DNA from: Agromyces mangrovi
GTDB lineage: Bacteria; Actinomycetota; Actinomycetes; Actinomycetales; Microbacteriaceae
DNA length: 64,000 nt
NCBI RefSeq assembly: GCF_030296695.1
Contig: NZ_AP027737.1
Coordinates: 2,976,001 to 3,040,000 of the forward strand
Reading direction: 5' to 3'
A model generated the notes under the pieces. That model worked only from the letters and a program-made list of their open reading frames with translations, had not been told where the DNA came from and made no database searches. The position numbers and the translations under genes are program-made. Positions within the stretch are counted from its first letter, which is position 1; each line of letters opens with the position of its first letter. Shown one piece after another: positions 1-9,819 of the stretch.

Positions 1-191
1 TCACGAAGGAGCTCACCCCGTACGGCATCCGGCACTTCCTGCTCGGCTCGCCGAAGCCCGAGGCGGCGGCGCGGGCGCTGATGGACGCGGCGCTGGGCAA
101 CGGCGGACGCGACAACGTCACGGTCGTCGTGCTCGACGTGCTCCGCATCCGTGCCGGCGAGCCCGGCGAGTCGTCCCCGGACGCGGGCTGA
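1..191 (+). CDS. PP2C-family protein phosphatase, C-terminal fragment
   Basis: This is the last 62 or so codons of a gene that begins before the window (first full codon at position 3, stop TGA at 189-191). The motif GGRDNVTVVVLDV near its end is the characteristic last strand of PP2C-type Ser/Thr phosphatases, where the Asp-Asn pair helps bind the catalytic metal ions. Such enzymes remove phosphate from Ser/Thr residues and usually oppose a Hanks-type kinase. A membrane Ser/Thr kinase gene follows 122 bp downstream on the same strand, which fits a kinase/phosphatase pair. The catalytic N-terminal part is outside the window, so activity cannot be judged. Confidence 0.85.
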   Translation, partial: TKELTPYGIRHFLLGSPKPEAAARALMDAALGNGGRDNVTVVVLDVLRIRAGEPGESSPDAG

Positions 192-244
192 CCGAGGCAT
201 CCACCGCCCGTCGTCGCGAGCCGTTCCGCGGCGGCAGGCGACCC

Positions 245-250
245 TAGAAT
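245..250 (+). promoter_or_regulatory. Possible -10 element (TAGAAT) before the kinase gene
   Basis: TAGAAT matches the actinobacterial -10 pattern TAnnnT and lies 64 bp before the kinase start. No clear -35 is visible. If real, it would let the kinase cluster be transcribed separately from the phosphatase gene. The rest of 192-313 shows nothing else notable. Confidence 0.3.
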
Positions 251-313
251 GGGTGCGGAACCCGCCGGAGGCACGCCGGTGACGCCGGCGGCGGCGGGGA
301 CCGAGGAGGTCGC

Positions 314-1657
314 GTGACCAGGCGCCTGCCCTCGACGCCGCCGACGATCCCGGGATTCGCGTTCGTCCGCGTGCTCGGCACGGGCGGCTTCGCCGACGTG
401 TTCCTCTACGAGCAGCAGCTGCCGAAGCGCCCCGTCGCCGTGAAGGTGCTGCTCGCCGAGGTCGTCAACGAGCAGCTGCGGCGCATGTTCCGCGCCGAGG
501 CCAACCTGATGGCGCGGCTGAGCTCGCACCCCGCCGTGCTCACGGTCTACGCCGCGAGCGTCGCCGCCGACGGCCGGCCCTACCTCGTCATGGAGTACTG
601 CTCGTCCGCGATGGCCCAGCGCTACCGCGCCGACCCGCTGCCCGTCGCCGAGGCGCTCGAGGTGGGCATCCGCATCGGCTCCGCGATCGAGAGCGCGCAC
701 CGCGAGGGCGTGCTGCACCGCGACATCAAGCCGTCGAACATCCTGATGACCGCCTTCGGGCACCCCGTGCTGAGCGATTTCGGCATCGCGGCGACGCGCG
801 GGGAGGCCGACGACGACGAGTCGATCGGCGTCTCGGTGCCGTGGTCGGCGCCCGAGGTGCTCGCCGACGAGGACGGCGGCAGCGTCGCCTCCGAGGTGTG
901 GTCGCTCGGAGCGACCGTCTACTCGCTGCTCGCTGGCCGTTCGCCGTTCGAGGTGCCGGGCGGAGACAACTCCGCCTACGAGCTCGTCCAGCGCATCTCC
1001 GCGGCGTCGCCGGCCCCGATCGGCCGCGCCGACGTGCCCGACGCGCTCGAGGCGGTGCTGCGCCGCTCGATGTCGCGCAGGCCCGCCGACCGGCAGGCGA
1101 GCGTCGAGGAGCTGCTGCGCGAGCTGCAGGAGGTCGAGGCCGAGCTCGAGCTGCCGCAGACGCCGATCGAGGCGCGCATGGACGAGTGGGCGCAGGCCAC
1201 CGCGATCGACGTCGACGACCGCACCGCGCTGCGCGCGCCGGGCGAGGCCGTCGCGGCGGCGACCGCAGCCGCCCGACGCGGCTCCCGGCGGCGGCGCGCC
1301 GCGTGGTGGACGGTCGGCGGCGTGCTCGCCGCGGGCGCCGCGGCGGCGATCGCGGCGGTGCTCCTCGTGCCACGCCCGCCCGCCCAGACCGAGATCCCGC
1401 AGGTGACCGACGTGCGCGCATCGGTCGACGACGGCACCGTCGTGTTCCGCTGGGACGACCCGGGCGTGACCGACGACGACGCCTACGTCGTCACGGTCGA
1501 CGGACGGCCGTCGAGCATGCAGGTCGCGACCGAGTACCGGCTCGACGCCGGTGAGCAGTCGGTCGTGTGCGCCACCGTCACGGTCACGCGCGCGGGCCGC
1601 GTGGGCGACCCGAGCGCCGAGCGGTGCGTGGAGGTCCTCCCGGAGCCGACTCCGTGA
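314..1657 (+). CDS. Membrane Ser/Thr protein kinase with extracellular FN3-like domain
   Basis: Hanks-type kinase of 447 residues, GTG start preceded by a GAGGAGG ribosome site. All key elements are present: glycine loop GTGGFADV (22-29), Lys44 in VAVK, HRDIKPSN (from 135), DFG (155-157) and the APE-like SAPEV. A basic stretch is followed by one membrane helix at about 330-352, and then an outside domain of about 90 residues that resembles a fibronectin type III fold. PASTA repeats, common in PknB-type kinases, are absent. The stop codon overlaps the start of the giant Ig/FN3 protein (GTGA). The inferred role is to sense the envelope and phosphorylate cytoplasmic partners, perhaps products of the cluster that follows. 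Targets are unknown. Confidence 0.92.
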   Translation: MTRRLPSTPPTIPGFAFVRVLGTGGFADVFLYEQQLPKRPVAVKVLLAEVVNEQLRRMFRAEANLMARLSSHPAVLTVYAASVAADGRPYLVMEYCSSAMAQRYRADPLPVAEALEVGIRIGSAIESAHREGVLHRDIKPSNILMTAFGHPVLSDFGIAATRGEADDDESIGVSVPWSAPEVLADEDGGSVASEVWSLGATVYSLLAGRSPFEVPGGDNSAYELVQRISAASPAPIGRADVPDALEAVLRRSMSRRPADRQASVEELLRELQEVEAELELPQTPIEARMDEWAQATAIDVDDRTALRAPGEAVAAATAAARRGSRRRRAAWWTVGGVLAAGAAAAIAAVLLVPRPPAQTEIPQVTDVRASVDDGTVVFRWDDPGVTDDDAYVVTVDGRPSSMQVATEYRLDAGEQSVVCATVTVTRAGRVGDPSAERCVEVLPEPTP

Positions 1658-4600
1658 TCGCCGACTGGTTCCGCGCGCACCGCTCCGGCGTGCTCACGGC
1701 GGCGGCGAGCACGGCGACCGTCGCGCTCGTGGCGGGCGTCGCGCTCGCGAGCGGCGGCTACAGGTCGCAGCGCGTCGACCTCGGCGACGCGTCCGTCTGG
1801 GTGGCCAACGGCGGCCTCGAGTCGGTCGGGCGCCTCAACACCGCCGTGCGCGAGCTCGACACCGCCGTCGAGACCGGGGTCGCGGCGCCCGAGCTCGTCC
1901 AGCGCGGCGGGACCGTGCTGGTCGTCGACGCCGAGCGCGCGAACCTCGACGTGCTCGACCCGGCGACCGCGACGATCGCCGGGAGCGTCGCGATCCCGCC
2001 CGTGCGACCAGAGGTGTCGCTCGCGGGCGAGCGGGTCGTCATCGCCTCGGACGGCGACGTCTGGTCGACGCCGATCGACGAGTTCGCCGAGTTCGACAGC
2101 CAGCGCGACCCCGATCTCACGTTCGGCGCCGGCACCGTCACCGCCACCGACGCCGACGGCATGCTGGTCGCGTTCACGCCGTCGACCGCCCGCGTCGCAC
2201 GCATCGACGCGAGCGGCGGGACGGCGGTCGAGGGCACCTGGCAGGTCGCGGGCGACGTGCCGGCCGACGCGGACTGGTCGGTCACGACGGTCGGCGGCCA
2301 CTGGGCGCTGCTCGACGCCACGAACGGGGTGCTGCACGTCGAGGGCGGCGCGGTCCCGCTCGGTGGGCTCGTGGCCGCGGGCGGCGGGGTCGTGCTCCAG
2401 GAGCCGGCCGTGTCGGGCGACGCGGTGCTCGTCGCCCACCGCGGCGGGCTGCTCTCGGTGCCGTTCGACGCGGGCGAACCCGTCGTGCTGGTCGAGGGGC
2501 GGTCGGGGAGCCCGCCGCGCCCGTGGCATCCGACGACTGCAGCTTCGCGGCCTGGGCGGATGCCTCGGGCTGGACGTCGTGCGGGCCGGCCGATGCCGTG
2601 CTCGAGGGCGGCGCGACGACCGGCCTCGCCTTCCGCAGCAACGGCGACGCACTCGTGCTCAACGACGCCGGCTCGGGCCGCTCGTGGTCGGTGCGCGACG
2701 GCTGGGCGCTCGTCGACGACTGGGACGCGCTCGTGCGCGTGGAGACCGACGAGCGCGTGGTCGAGGAGAACGATCCGTCCACGCCGCCCACGCTCGAGCG
2801 CGTGCAGGTGCCCCCGGTCGCGGTGGACGACGAGTTCGGCGCCCGGCCGCTGCGCACGACGATCCTGCCGGTGCTGCTGAACGACTACGACGCCAACGGC
2901 GACGTGCTGTCGATCGCGTCGGTGGGCGCCGTGCCGGACGACGTCGAGGTCGACCTGGTGAGCAACGACCAGCAGCTCCAGGTGACGCTGCCGGGCGACG
3001 CGGCGGGCACGATCGCGCTCGACTACACGATCGACGACGGCCGCGGCGGCAGCGCGTCCGCGGTCGTGCGCATCACCGTGCGCGGCGACGACGAGAACGC
3101 GCCGCCCGTGCAGGCGCGCGGCGCGTCGGCCGTCGTGGAGGCAGGCGGGCGGGTCGCCACCGACGTGCTGGCCGACTGGTACGACCCCGACGGCGACCCC
3201 TTCTACCTGTCCGGCGCGTCGACGGCCGAGCCCGACGCGGCGACGTTCACGCCGGGTGGCGAGGTCGTGTTCACCGAGCGCGGCGGGCGCGGTCCGGTCC
3301 GCACCGTGGGGCTGTCGGTGTCCGACGGCCGGGCGATCGGCGCCGGCACCCTGACGGTGGCGGTGCGCGCGCCCGGCTCGGTGCCGCTCGTGGCCGAGCC
3401 GTTCGCCGTGCTCGCCGCGGCGGGGAGGAGCGCACCATCTCGCCGCTCCAGCACGTACGCGGCGGCAGCGGCTCGCCGCGGCTCACGGCCGTGCCCCAGA
3501 AGCCCGACGTGGAGCTGGTGCCGGACTTCGATCGCGGCACCTTCCGGTTCACGAGCGACGCGGTGGGCACGCACTACCTCGAGTACACGGTGGCCGACGG
3601 CGACCAGACCGCGGTCGGCGTGGTCCGGGTCGACGTCGCGGCGCCGCCCGACGCGGACACCACCCCCGTGACCGTGCCGCACACCGCCTTCCTGCGCGTC
3701 GGCAAGCCCGCCGACGTCGACGTGCTCGCGACCGACATCGACCCGACCGGCGGGGTGCTCGTCATCACGGGCGCGGACGACGACACCCCGGGCCTGCGGG
3801 TCGAGGTGATCGAGCACCGGGTGCTGCGCGTGACCCTCACGGACCCGCTCGAGGACGGCACTGCCGACTTCGACTACACGGTGAGCAACGGCCGGGCGGA
3901 GGCGACCGGCACCGTGCGGGTCATCGGCATCCCCGATCCCGAGCTCGTCCAGGCCCCCGTGGCGAACGACGACACGGTCTCGGTGCGCGTCGGCGACGTC
4001 ATCGACATCCCGGTGCTCGTGAACGACCGGCACCCCGACGACGAGCCGATCGCGCTGGCCGCCGAGCTGGTCGAGCCGCCGGCCGACGGCGAGGGGCTCC
4101 TGTTCTCGTCCGGCGACGTGCTGCGCTTCCTGGCGCCCGAGCGGCCGGGCACGGTCAGCGCCGTCTACCGGGTCGAGGCGCCCGACGGGCAGTTCGACAC
4201 CGCGACCGTGCGGATCGCCGTCAACGACGTCGACGCCGACGACAACGCGGCGCCCGTGCCGCGCGTGGTCGACTCCCGCGTGCTCGCGGGGGAGACGGTG
4301 CGCATCCGCATCCCGCTCGTCGGCATCGATCCCGAGGGTGACTCGGTGCAGCTGATCGGACAGGAGACCCCGCCCGAGCGGGGCATCGTGGTGCGCACGG
4401 GCGTCGACTGGATCGAGTATCAGGCCGGCGAGTACTCGGCGGGCACCGACACGTTCCGCTACGCGGTGGTCGACGCGCTGGGCGCGCGGGCGACGGGCAC
4501 CGTGCGCGTCGGCATCGCCCCGCGGCTCGACGGGGTGCGCGCGCCGATCGCGGTGGAGGACGAGGTGCGGGCGCGACCGGGCGGCGAGATCGCGGTGCGC

Positions 4601-7515
4601 GTGCTCGACAACGACTCCGATCCCGACGGCGGGCCGCTCACGATCGTCGACGTGGAGCTCACGAACGGGTCGGCCGAGGCGACCGTCGACGGCGACGTCG
4701 TGCGCGTCGCGGTGCCGAACGCCGAGGGGCGGCACACGTTCGTGTACACGATCCGCAACGAGGGCCAGGCGATCGACTCGAACTTCCTCGTCGTCGAGGT
4801 GAGCGCCGAGGCGCCGCTGGCACGGCCCGAGGCCGGCGACACGGTGCTCTCGCTCTCCGACATCCTCGACCGGTCCTGGGTCGACGTCGACGTGCGCGAG
4901 AACGTCTTCTTCGCCGACGGCCCGTCGGAGCTGCTCGGGGTGTCGCTCGTGCCCGGCTGGGAGTCGGGCGCCGTGGTGCGCAGCGACGGGACGATCCGCG
5001 TCACGCTCGCAGACCGGCAGCAGATCATCCCGTTCCGCGTGGTGCACCCCGACGACCCGGAGCTCGACGCCTACGCCTTCATCCGCGTGCCCGGCTTCGA
5101 GGACGCCCTCCCGCAGCTGCGCCTGGACGCCCCGCCGATCATCGTGCAGAGCGAGCAGGAGGTGCTCATCGAGATCAACGAGCACGTGGTCGCGGTCGGC
5201 GGGCGCCCCGTGCGGATCACCGACGAGGCGACCGTGCGCGCGTCGAACGGCGACGGCGGCGAGCTCGTGGTCGACGCCGACACCGTGCGCTTCCGCAGCG
5301 CGGACGAGTACTTCGGTCCGGCGTCCGTCTCGTTCGTCGTCACCGACGGCTCCTCCGCCGACGACCCCGACGCGCGCACCGCGACCATCGTGCTGCCGAT
5401 CACGGTGCTGCCCCGCGAGAACCAGCCGCCGTCGTTCACCGGTGGGCTCATCGAGTTCGAGCCCGGCCAGGAGCGCGAGATCGACCTGCTGCGCCTGACC
5501 AGCTATCCGTACCCGGCCGACCTCGACCAGCTCGGGTACCGGCTCGTCGAACCCCTGCCGGAGGGCTTCGACGTCTCGCTCGACGACACGCAGCTGCGCG
5601 TCTCGACCGGCGCGGGAACGCTGGCGGGCACCCGGGCCGCCGTCACGATCGCGGTGCAGGATGCCGCGGGCGACGGGCGCGCCGGGCGCATCGAGCTGCG
5701 GGTCGTGCCGTCCACCCGCCCGATTGCGGTGCCGGCCGCCGACCGGGCGGTCGCGCCGCGCGGCTCCACGACCGTGATCGACGTGCTCGCCAACGACGAG
5801 GCGACCAACCCGTTCCCCGATGTGCCGCTGCGGGTCGTCCGCGTGCGCGGCGCCGACGACGCGAGCCTGCCGGCCGGCGTGCGAGTCGTGCCGAGCGCCG
5901 ACCGCTCCTCGCTGCGGGTCACGGTCGACGAGGGCGCCGAGCCCGTGAACAGCACGATCCAGTATCAGGTGGCGGATGCCACGGGCGACGCCGGTCGGTA
6001 CGCCTGGGGCGTCGTGACGATCTCGGTGCAGGACCGCCCCGAGCCCGTCGCGGAGGTGCGCGCGACCGGGTTCGGCGATCGCTCGATCAGCATCGGCTTC
6101 GTGCCCGGGGCGGCGAACAACTCGCCCATCACCGACTACGAGGTGCGGCTGCGCGCGCCCGGCAGCGGCGACGTGCTCGCGACCCACTCCTGCGCGGCCA
6201 CCGACTGCACCGTCCCGACGCCCGGCAACGGCCGCGCCAACCAGGTGGTCGTCGAAGTGCGCGCCCGCAACGGCGTCGGCCTCTCCGACGCGGCCCGGCT
6301 GCCCGAGCCGATCTGGTCCGACGTGGTGCCGGGCGCGCCGGGCGACCTGCGGGCCGCGCCCCTCGACGGCGGGCTGCGCGTCACGTGGACGCCGGTCGTG
6401 CCCGACGGGGGCGGGACGCCCGTGACGCGGTACGTGATCGCCTTCGCCGGCCAGATCGGCGAGGTCTCCGCCGCGTCCATCTGCTCCGCGACGGCGTGCG
6501 TGCTCGACCGCGGCGGCCTCGCCAACGGCAGCGCGGTGCCCGTGGCGATCAGCCCGCGCAACGATGCGTACCCCGCGCTGTCGACCTGGCGCGAGGCATC
6601 CGTCACCGGCACGCCCTTCGGCGCACCGCGCGCCGCGGGCGCCGACGCGGTCGGCGACGCGAACGCGGGCGCCGTCACCGTCACCTGGAGCGGCTTCGAC
6701 GGCAACGGCGACGCGATCCGGGGCTACTTCGTGCAGCGGCTCGCGGTGGGCAGCCGCACGCTGCCGACCGGACCGCAGGCCTGCACCGTCAGCTCGCCGG
6801 CCCCGGGCACCGTGCAGGCGCCGACCAACGGCGCCGGCGTCGAGGAGACCCGCGCGCTCGGCCCCGACGCGCGCTCGACCCGGTTCGAGGGGCTCTCGGC
6901 CGAGAACACCGAGTACGCGTTCGTGGTCTGGGGCTACAACCGGGCGGGCTGCGCGTCGAGTCCCGTGCTCGTCGTCACCCCGCGACCGTTCGACCGCGTC
7001 ATCGACGAGGTGCGCGGCGAGATGCGCTGGACCGGCGACGGGCTCGCCTGGGACTACCGGGTGAGTTCGGTGACCCCCGGGCGAGCCGCTACGAGATCGT
7101 CGCGGTCGACGCCGCGGGCGTGCAGCTCGCCGGAACCGTGCAGTCGTTCGGCGGCTCCGGGTGGCCCCGCGAGATCCTCGGCCGGCCGTTCGGCGAGGCC
7201 GTGCGGTTCCAGCTGCGGGCCTGCGCCCCGTGGGGCAGCTGCGGTCCGTGGAGCGAGGTGCAGCCGGCATCCGCCGAGCCGTCGCTCGACTTCGCCCTGC
7301 CCAGCCGCCGCTGGGACGAGGGCGCACGGCGCTGGACCTGGACCAACGCGCCCGACAACGGGTCGCTCGCGGCCACGTTCCGCTGCGGCAGCGGGAACGG
7401 CAACGGCACGGCCGCCGAGGCGGAGACCAGTTGCACCGTCACCGGCGGCGGGTCCGGCAGCGCCTGGCTCGACGTCACCGTCGGCGGCGTCACGAAACGA
7501 TACGAGAGCGACTGA
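1654..7515 (+). CDS. Giant surface protein with tandem Ig/cadherin-like and FN3 domains (three frameshifts)
   Basis: Starts at GTG 1654, inside the kinase stop. The reading frame must be changed three times, at G/C runs near 2505-2508, 3422-3425 and 7074-7081, each time as if one base were missing. Restored, the protein is about 1950 residues. An N-terminal membrane anchor (about residues 12-35) is followed by a beta-rich, possibly propeller-like region. I count about ten Ig/cadherin-like repeats, several with the pattern DVLANDxDPDGDxLxI, between about 2790 and 5980. At least three FN3 domains and a Cys-containing tail follow to 7515. It has the look of a long extracellular stalk or scaffold. 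Sense of the upstream and downstream frames is intact between shifts, so I treat it as a real gene damaged by sequencing error rather than a pseudogene. Confidence 0.8.
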
Positions 7516-7534
7516 TCATGCGAGGAGCACGCAG

Positions 7535-8506
7535 ATGACGATGACACCCGAGCAGGCCACCGAGTTCGCCGACACCTTCGACCGCCTCGTCGCGGGCGTG
7601 GAGCAGGTGCTCCTCGGCAAGAGCCACGTGATCCGGCTGGCGTTCACCGCGCTGCTCACCGAGGGCCACCTGCTGCTGGAGGACGTGCCCGGCACGGGCA
7701 AGACGTCGCTCGCACGGGCGATGGCCCAGTCGGTCGCCGGGTCGAGCAACCGCGTGCAGTTCACCCCCGACCTGCTGCCGGGCGATATCACGGGCATGAG
7801 CGTCTACGACCAGCGATCGGGCGCGTTCGAGTTCCACGGCGGCCCGGTGTTCGCCAACATCGTGCTCGCCGACGAGATCAACCGCGCGAGCCCGAAGACG
7901 CAGTCGGCGCTGCTCGAGGTCATGGAGGAGCGGCAGGTCACCGTCGACGGTGTGACCCATCCGGTCGCGGCGCCGTTCATGGTGATCGCCACGCAGAACC
8001 CGATCGAGCAGGCCGGCACCTACCGGCTGCCCGAGGCGCAGCTCGACCGCTTCCTGCTGCGCACCTCCATCGGGTATCCCGACCACGCCTCGACCATCCG
8101 CATCCTCGAGGGCGCGGACCACCGCGCGCACGAGCAGGCGGTGCGCGGCATCGTGCGGGCCGACGAGGTGATCGAGCTCGCCGCGCAGGCGCGCCAGGTG
8201 TACGTCGACGCGACCATCCACGACTACGTCTCCCGCCTGGTCGACGCGACCCGCTCGGCGGTCGAGGTGCGGCTCGGCGCGAGCGTGCGCGGCGCGCTCG
8301 GGCTCATCCGCGCGGCGAAGACCCACGCGGCGAGCCGGGGACGCCACTTCGTGGTGCCGGACGACGTCAAGGCCCTCGCCGAGCCGGTGCTCGCGCACCG
8401 ACTCATCCTCGAGGCGGAGGCCGAGTTCGACGGCGTGAACGCGTCGAGCGTCGTCGCCCAGGTGCTGCTCGAGACGCCGCCGCCGAACACGAGGCAGGCC
8501 GTGTGA
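7535..8506 (+). CDS. MoxR-family AAA+ ATPase
   Basis: Protein of 323 residues, ATG with CGAGGAG upstream. Walker A is GTGKTS at 53-58, Walker B ends in LADE at 111-114, followed by INRASPKTQSALLEVMEE, which is typical of MoxR; ATQNPIEQAGTYRLPEAQ carries sensor 1 and the second arginine region. MoxR ATPases act as chaperones that help mature or load partner proteins. They nearly always sit beside DUF58 and transglutaminase-like genes, as here. The stop overlaps the next start by four bases (GTGA), so translation is probably coupled. The substrate is unknown; neighbouring membrane proteins are the natural candidates. Confidence 0.93.
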   Translation: MTMTPEQATEFADTFDRLVAGVEQVLLGKSHVIRLAFTALLTEGHLLLEDVPGTGKTSLARAMAQSVAGSSNRVQFTPDLLPGDITGMSVYDQRSGAFEFHGGPVFANIVLADEINRASPKTQSALLEVMEERQVTVDGVTHPVAAPFMVIATQNPIEQAGTYRLPEAQLDRFLLRTSIGYPDHASTIRILEGADHRAHEQAVRGIVRADEVIELAAQARQVYVDATIHDYVSRLVDATRSAVEVRLGASVRGALGLIRAAKTHAASRGRHFVVPDDVKALAEPVLAHRLILEAEAEFDGVNASSVVAQVLLETPPPNTRQAV

Positions 8507-9819
8507 CGACCGAACCGGCTCCGACCGCCGAGGCCCGCGGGCGCGACGGCGCGCTCGCCGAGGCCGTCGGCGCGGTCGTCGGCGCCGGCCAGTCGACCCG
8601 ATCGGGGCTGGCGCGCGCGGCCGCGGCCGTGCGGCAGGTCGTGACCACCACCGGCTGGTGCGTCGCGGCGGTCGCGGTCGGCGCGCTCGTCGCGGGCTAC
8701 CTGCTCGGCTGGCTCGAGGCCGTCGTGATCGGCTGGGCCCTCGTCGTCGCGATGGCCGGCGCCTTCCTGTACCTCGTCGGCCGGAGCGCGTTCGTCGTCG
8801 GGCTCGAGCTGCCCGAGCCGCGCGTGGTCGTCGGGGATCCCGCCGAGGCCGCCGTGGTCGTGACCAACGCGGGCCGGCGCCGCGCGGTCGGCGTCGGCGT
8901 CGAGGTGCAGGTGGGCGCCGGCACCATCGCGCTCTCGGTCGCGCACCTCGCCGCGGGCGTCGCCGAGCGACGTGCGGTCGAGATCCCGACCAGCCACCGC
9001 GGCGTCGTCGAGCTCGGCCCCGTGCGCACCGTGCGCGCCGACCCGATCGGGCTCGTGCGGCGCGAGGTCGTGTGGGCCGAGCAGTCGCGCCTCTACGTGC
9101 ATCCGCGCACCATCCCCATCCCGGCGATCAGCACGGGATTCGTGCGCGACCTGGAGGGCTCGCCCACCCGCGACCTGACGGCGAGCGACGTGGCGTTCCA
9201 CGCCCTCCGCGAGTACGTGCCGGGCGACGACCGGCGGCACATCCACTGGCGCAGCTCGGCCAAGACCGGCACCTTCATGGTGCGCCAGTTCGAGGAGACC
9301 CGGCGCAGCCACATGATGATCGTGCTCGACGCCGAGCCGGCGCACTACGCCGATCCCGACGAGTTCGAGCTCGCGGTGAGCGCGGTCGGCTCGCTCGGCG
9401 TCCGCGCGATCCGCGACGCCCGCGGCGCGTCGGTCATCGTGCCGACCTCCGCGCCGACTCCTGCGCGCGCGGGCATGCGCGGACTGCTCGACCTCGCCAC
9501 GGTCTCGCGCGACCGCCTGCTGGACGCGCTCTGCGCCGTCGAGCGGGACGCGCGTGCCCCGCAGCTGGTCGATGCGATGCGCATGACCGCGGAGGCCGTG
9601 CTCGGCATCTCGCTGGCCTTCGTCGTGACCGGGTCCGCCGCGGGCGTGGGCGCGCTCCGCGCCGCCTCGGCGCAGGCGCGTCCGGGCGTCGAGGTCGTCG
9701 GCGTCGTCTGCCACCGCGGCGCCGCGCCCGCGAATCGCCGGGTCGGCGGCCTGCAGGTGCTCTCGATCGGACAGCTCGACGACCTGCGGGCGATCCTGGC
9801 ACGGTCGGCGGCCGCATGA
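8503..9819 (+). CDS. DUF58 membrane protein, MoxR partner
   Basis: Protein of 438 residues starting at GTG 8503. Two membrane helices lie near residues 48-88 (GWCVAAVAVGALVAGYLLGW and the stretch following it). A beta-rich segment and then the DUF58 core follow, with the family signature REYVPGDDRRHIHWRSSAK near residues 235-255. DUF58 proteins have a von Willebrand A-like fold and are thought to be guided by the MoxR ATPase encoded next to them. Overlaps of 4 bp on both sides place it firmly in the operon. The biochemical role of the family is not settled. Confidence 0.9.
   Translation: MTTEPAPTAEARGRDGALAEAVGAVVGAGQSTRSGLARAAAAVRQVVTTTGWCVAAVAVGALVAGYLLGWLEAVVIGWALVVAMAGAFLYLVGRSAFVVGLELPEPRVVVGDPAEAAVVVTNAGRRRAVGVGVEVQVGAGTIALSVAHLAAGVAERRAVEIPTSHRGVVELGPVRTVRADPIGLVRREVVWAEQSRLYVHPRTIPIPAISTGFVRDLEGSPTRDLTASDVAFHALREYVPGDDRRHIHWRSSAKTGTFMVRQFEETRRSHMMIVLDAEPAHYADPDEFELAVSAVGSLGVRAIRDARGASVIVPTSAPTPARAGMRGLLDLATVSRDRLLDALCAVERDARAPQLVDAMRMTAEAVLGISLAFVVTGSAAGVGALRAASAQARPGVEVVGVVCHRGAAPANRRVGGLQVLSIGQLDDLRAILARSAAA

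Noticed and set aside
3203..7327. A very long open frame of 1374 codons on the minus strand opposite the giant Ig/FN3 gene
   Set aside because: It is rich in Arg, Gly, His and Asp without any domain, as expected of antisense frames in GC-rich DNA; the plus strand has clear repeats.
1654..7515. Programmed frameshifting in the giant Ig/FN3 gene
   Set aside because: Three shifts in one gene and six more in unrelated genes, all at G/C runs with the same sign and no shared slippery site or pseudoknot, fit sequencing error better.
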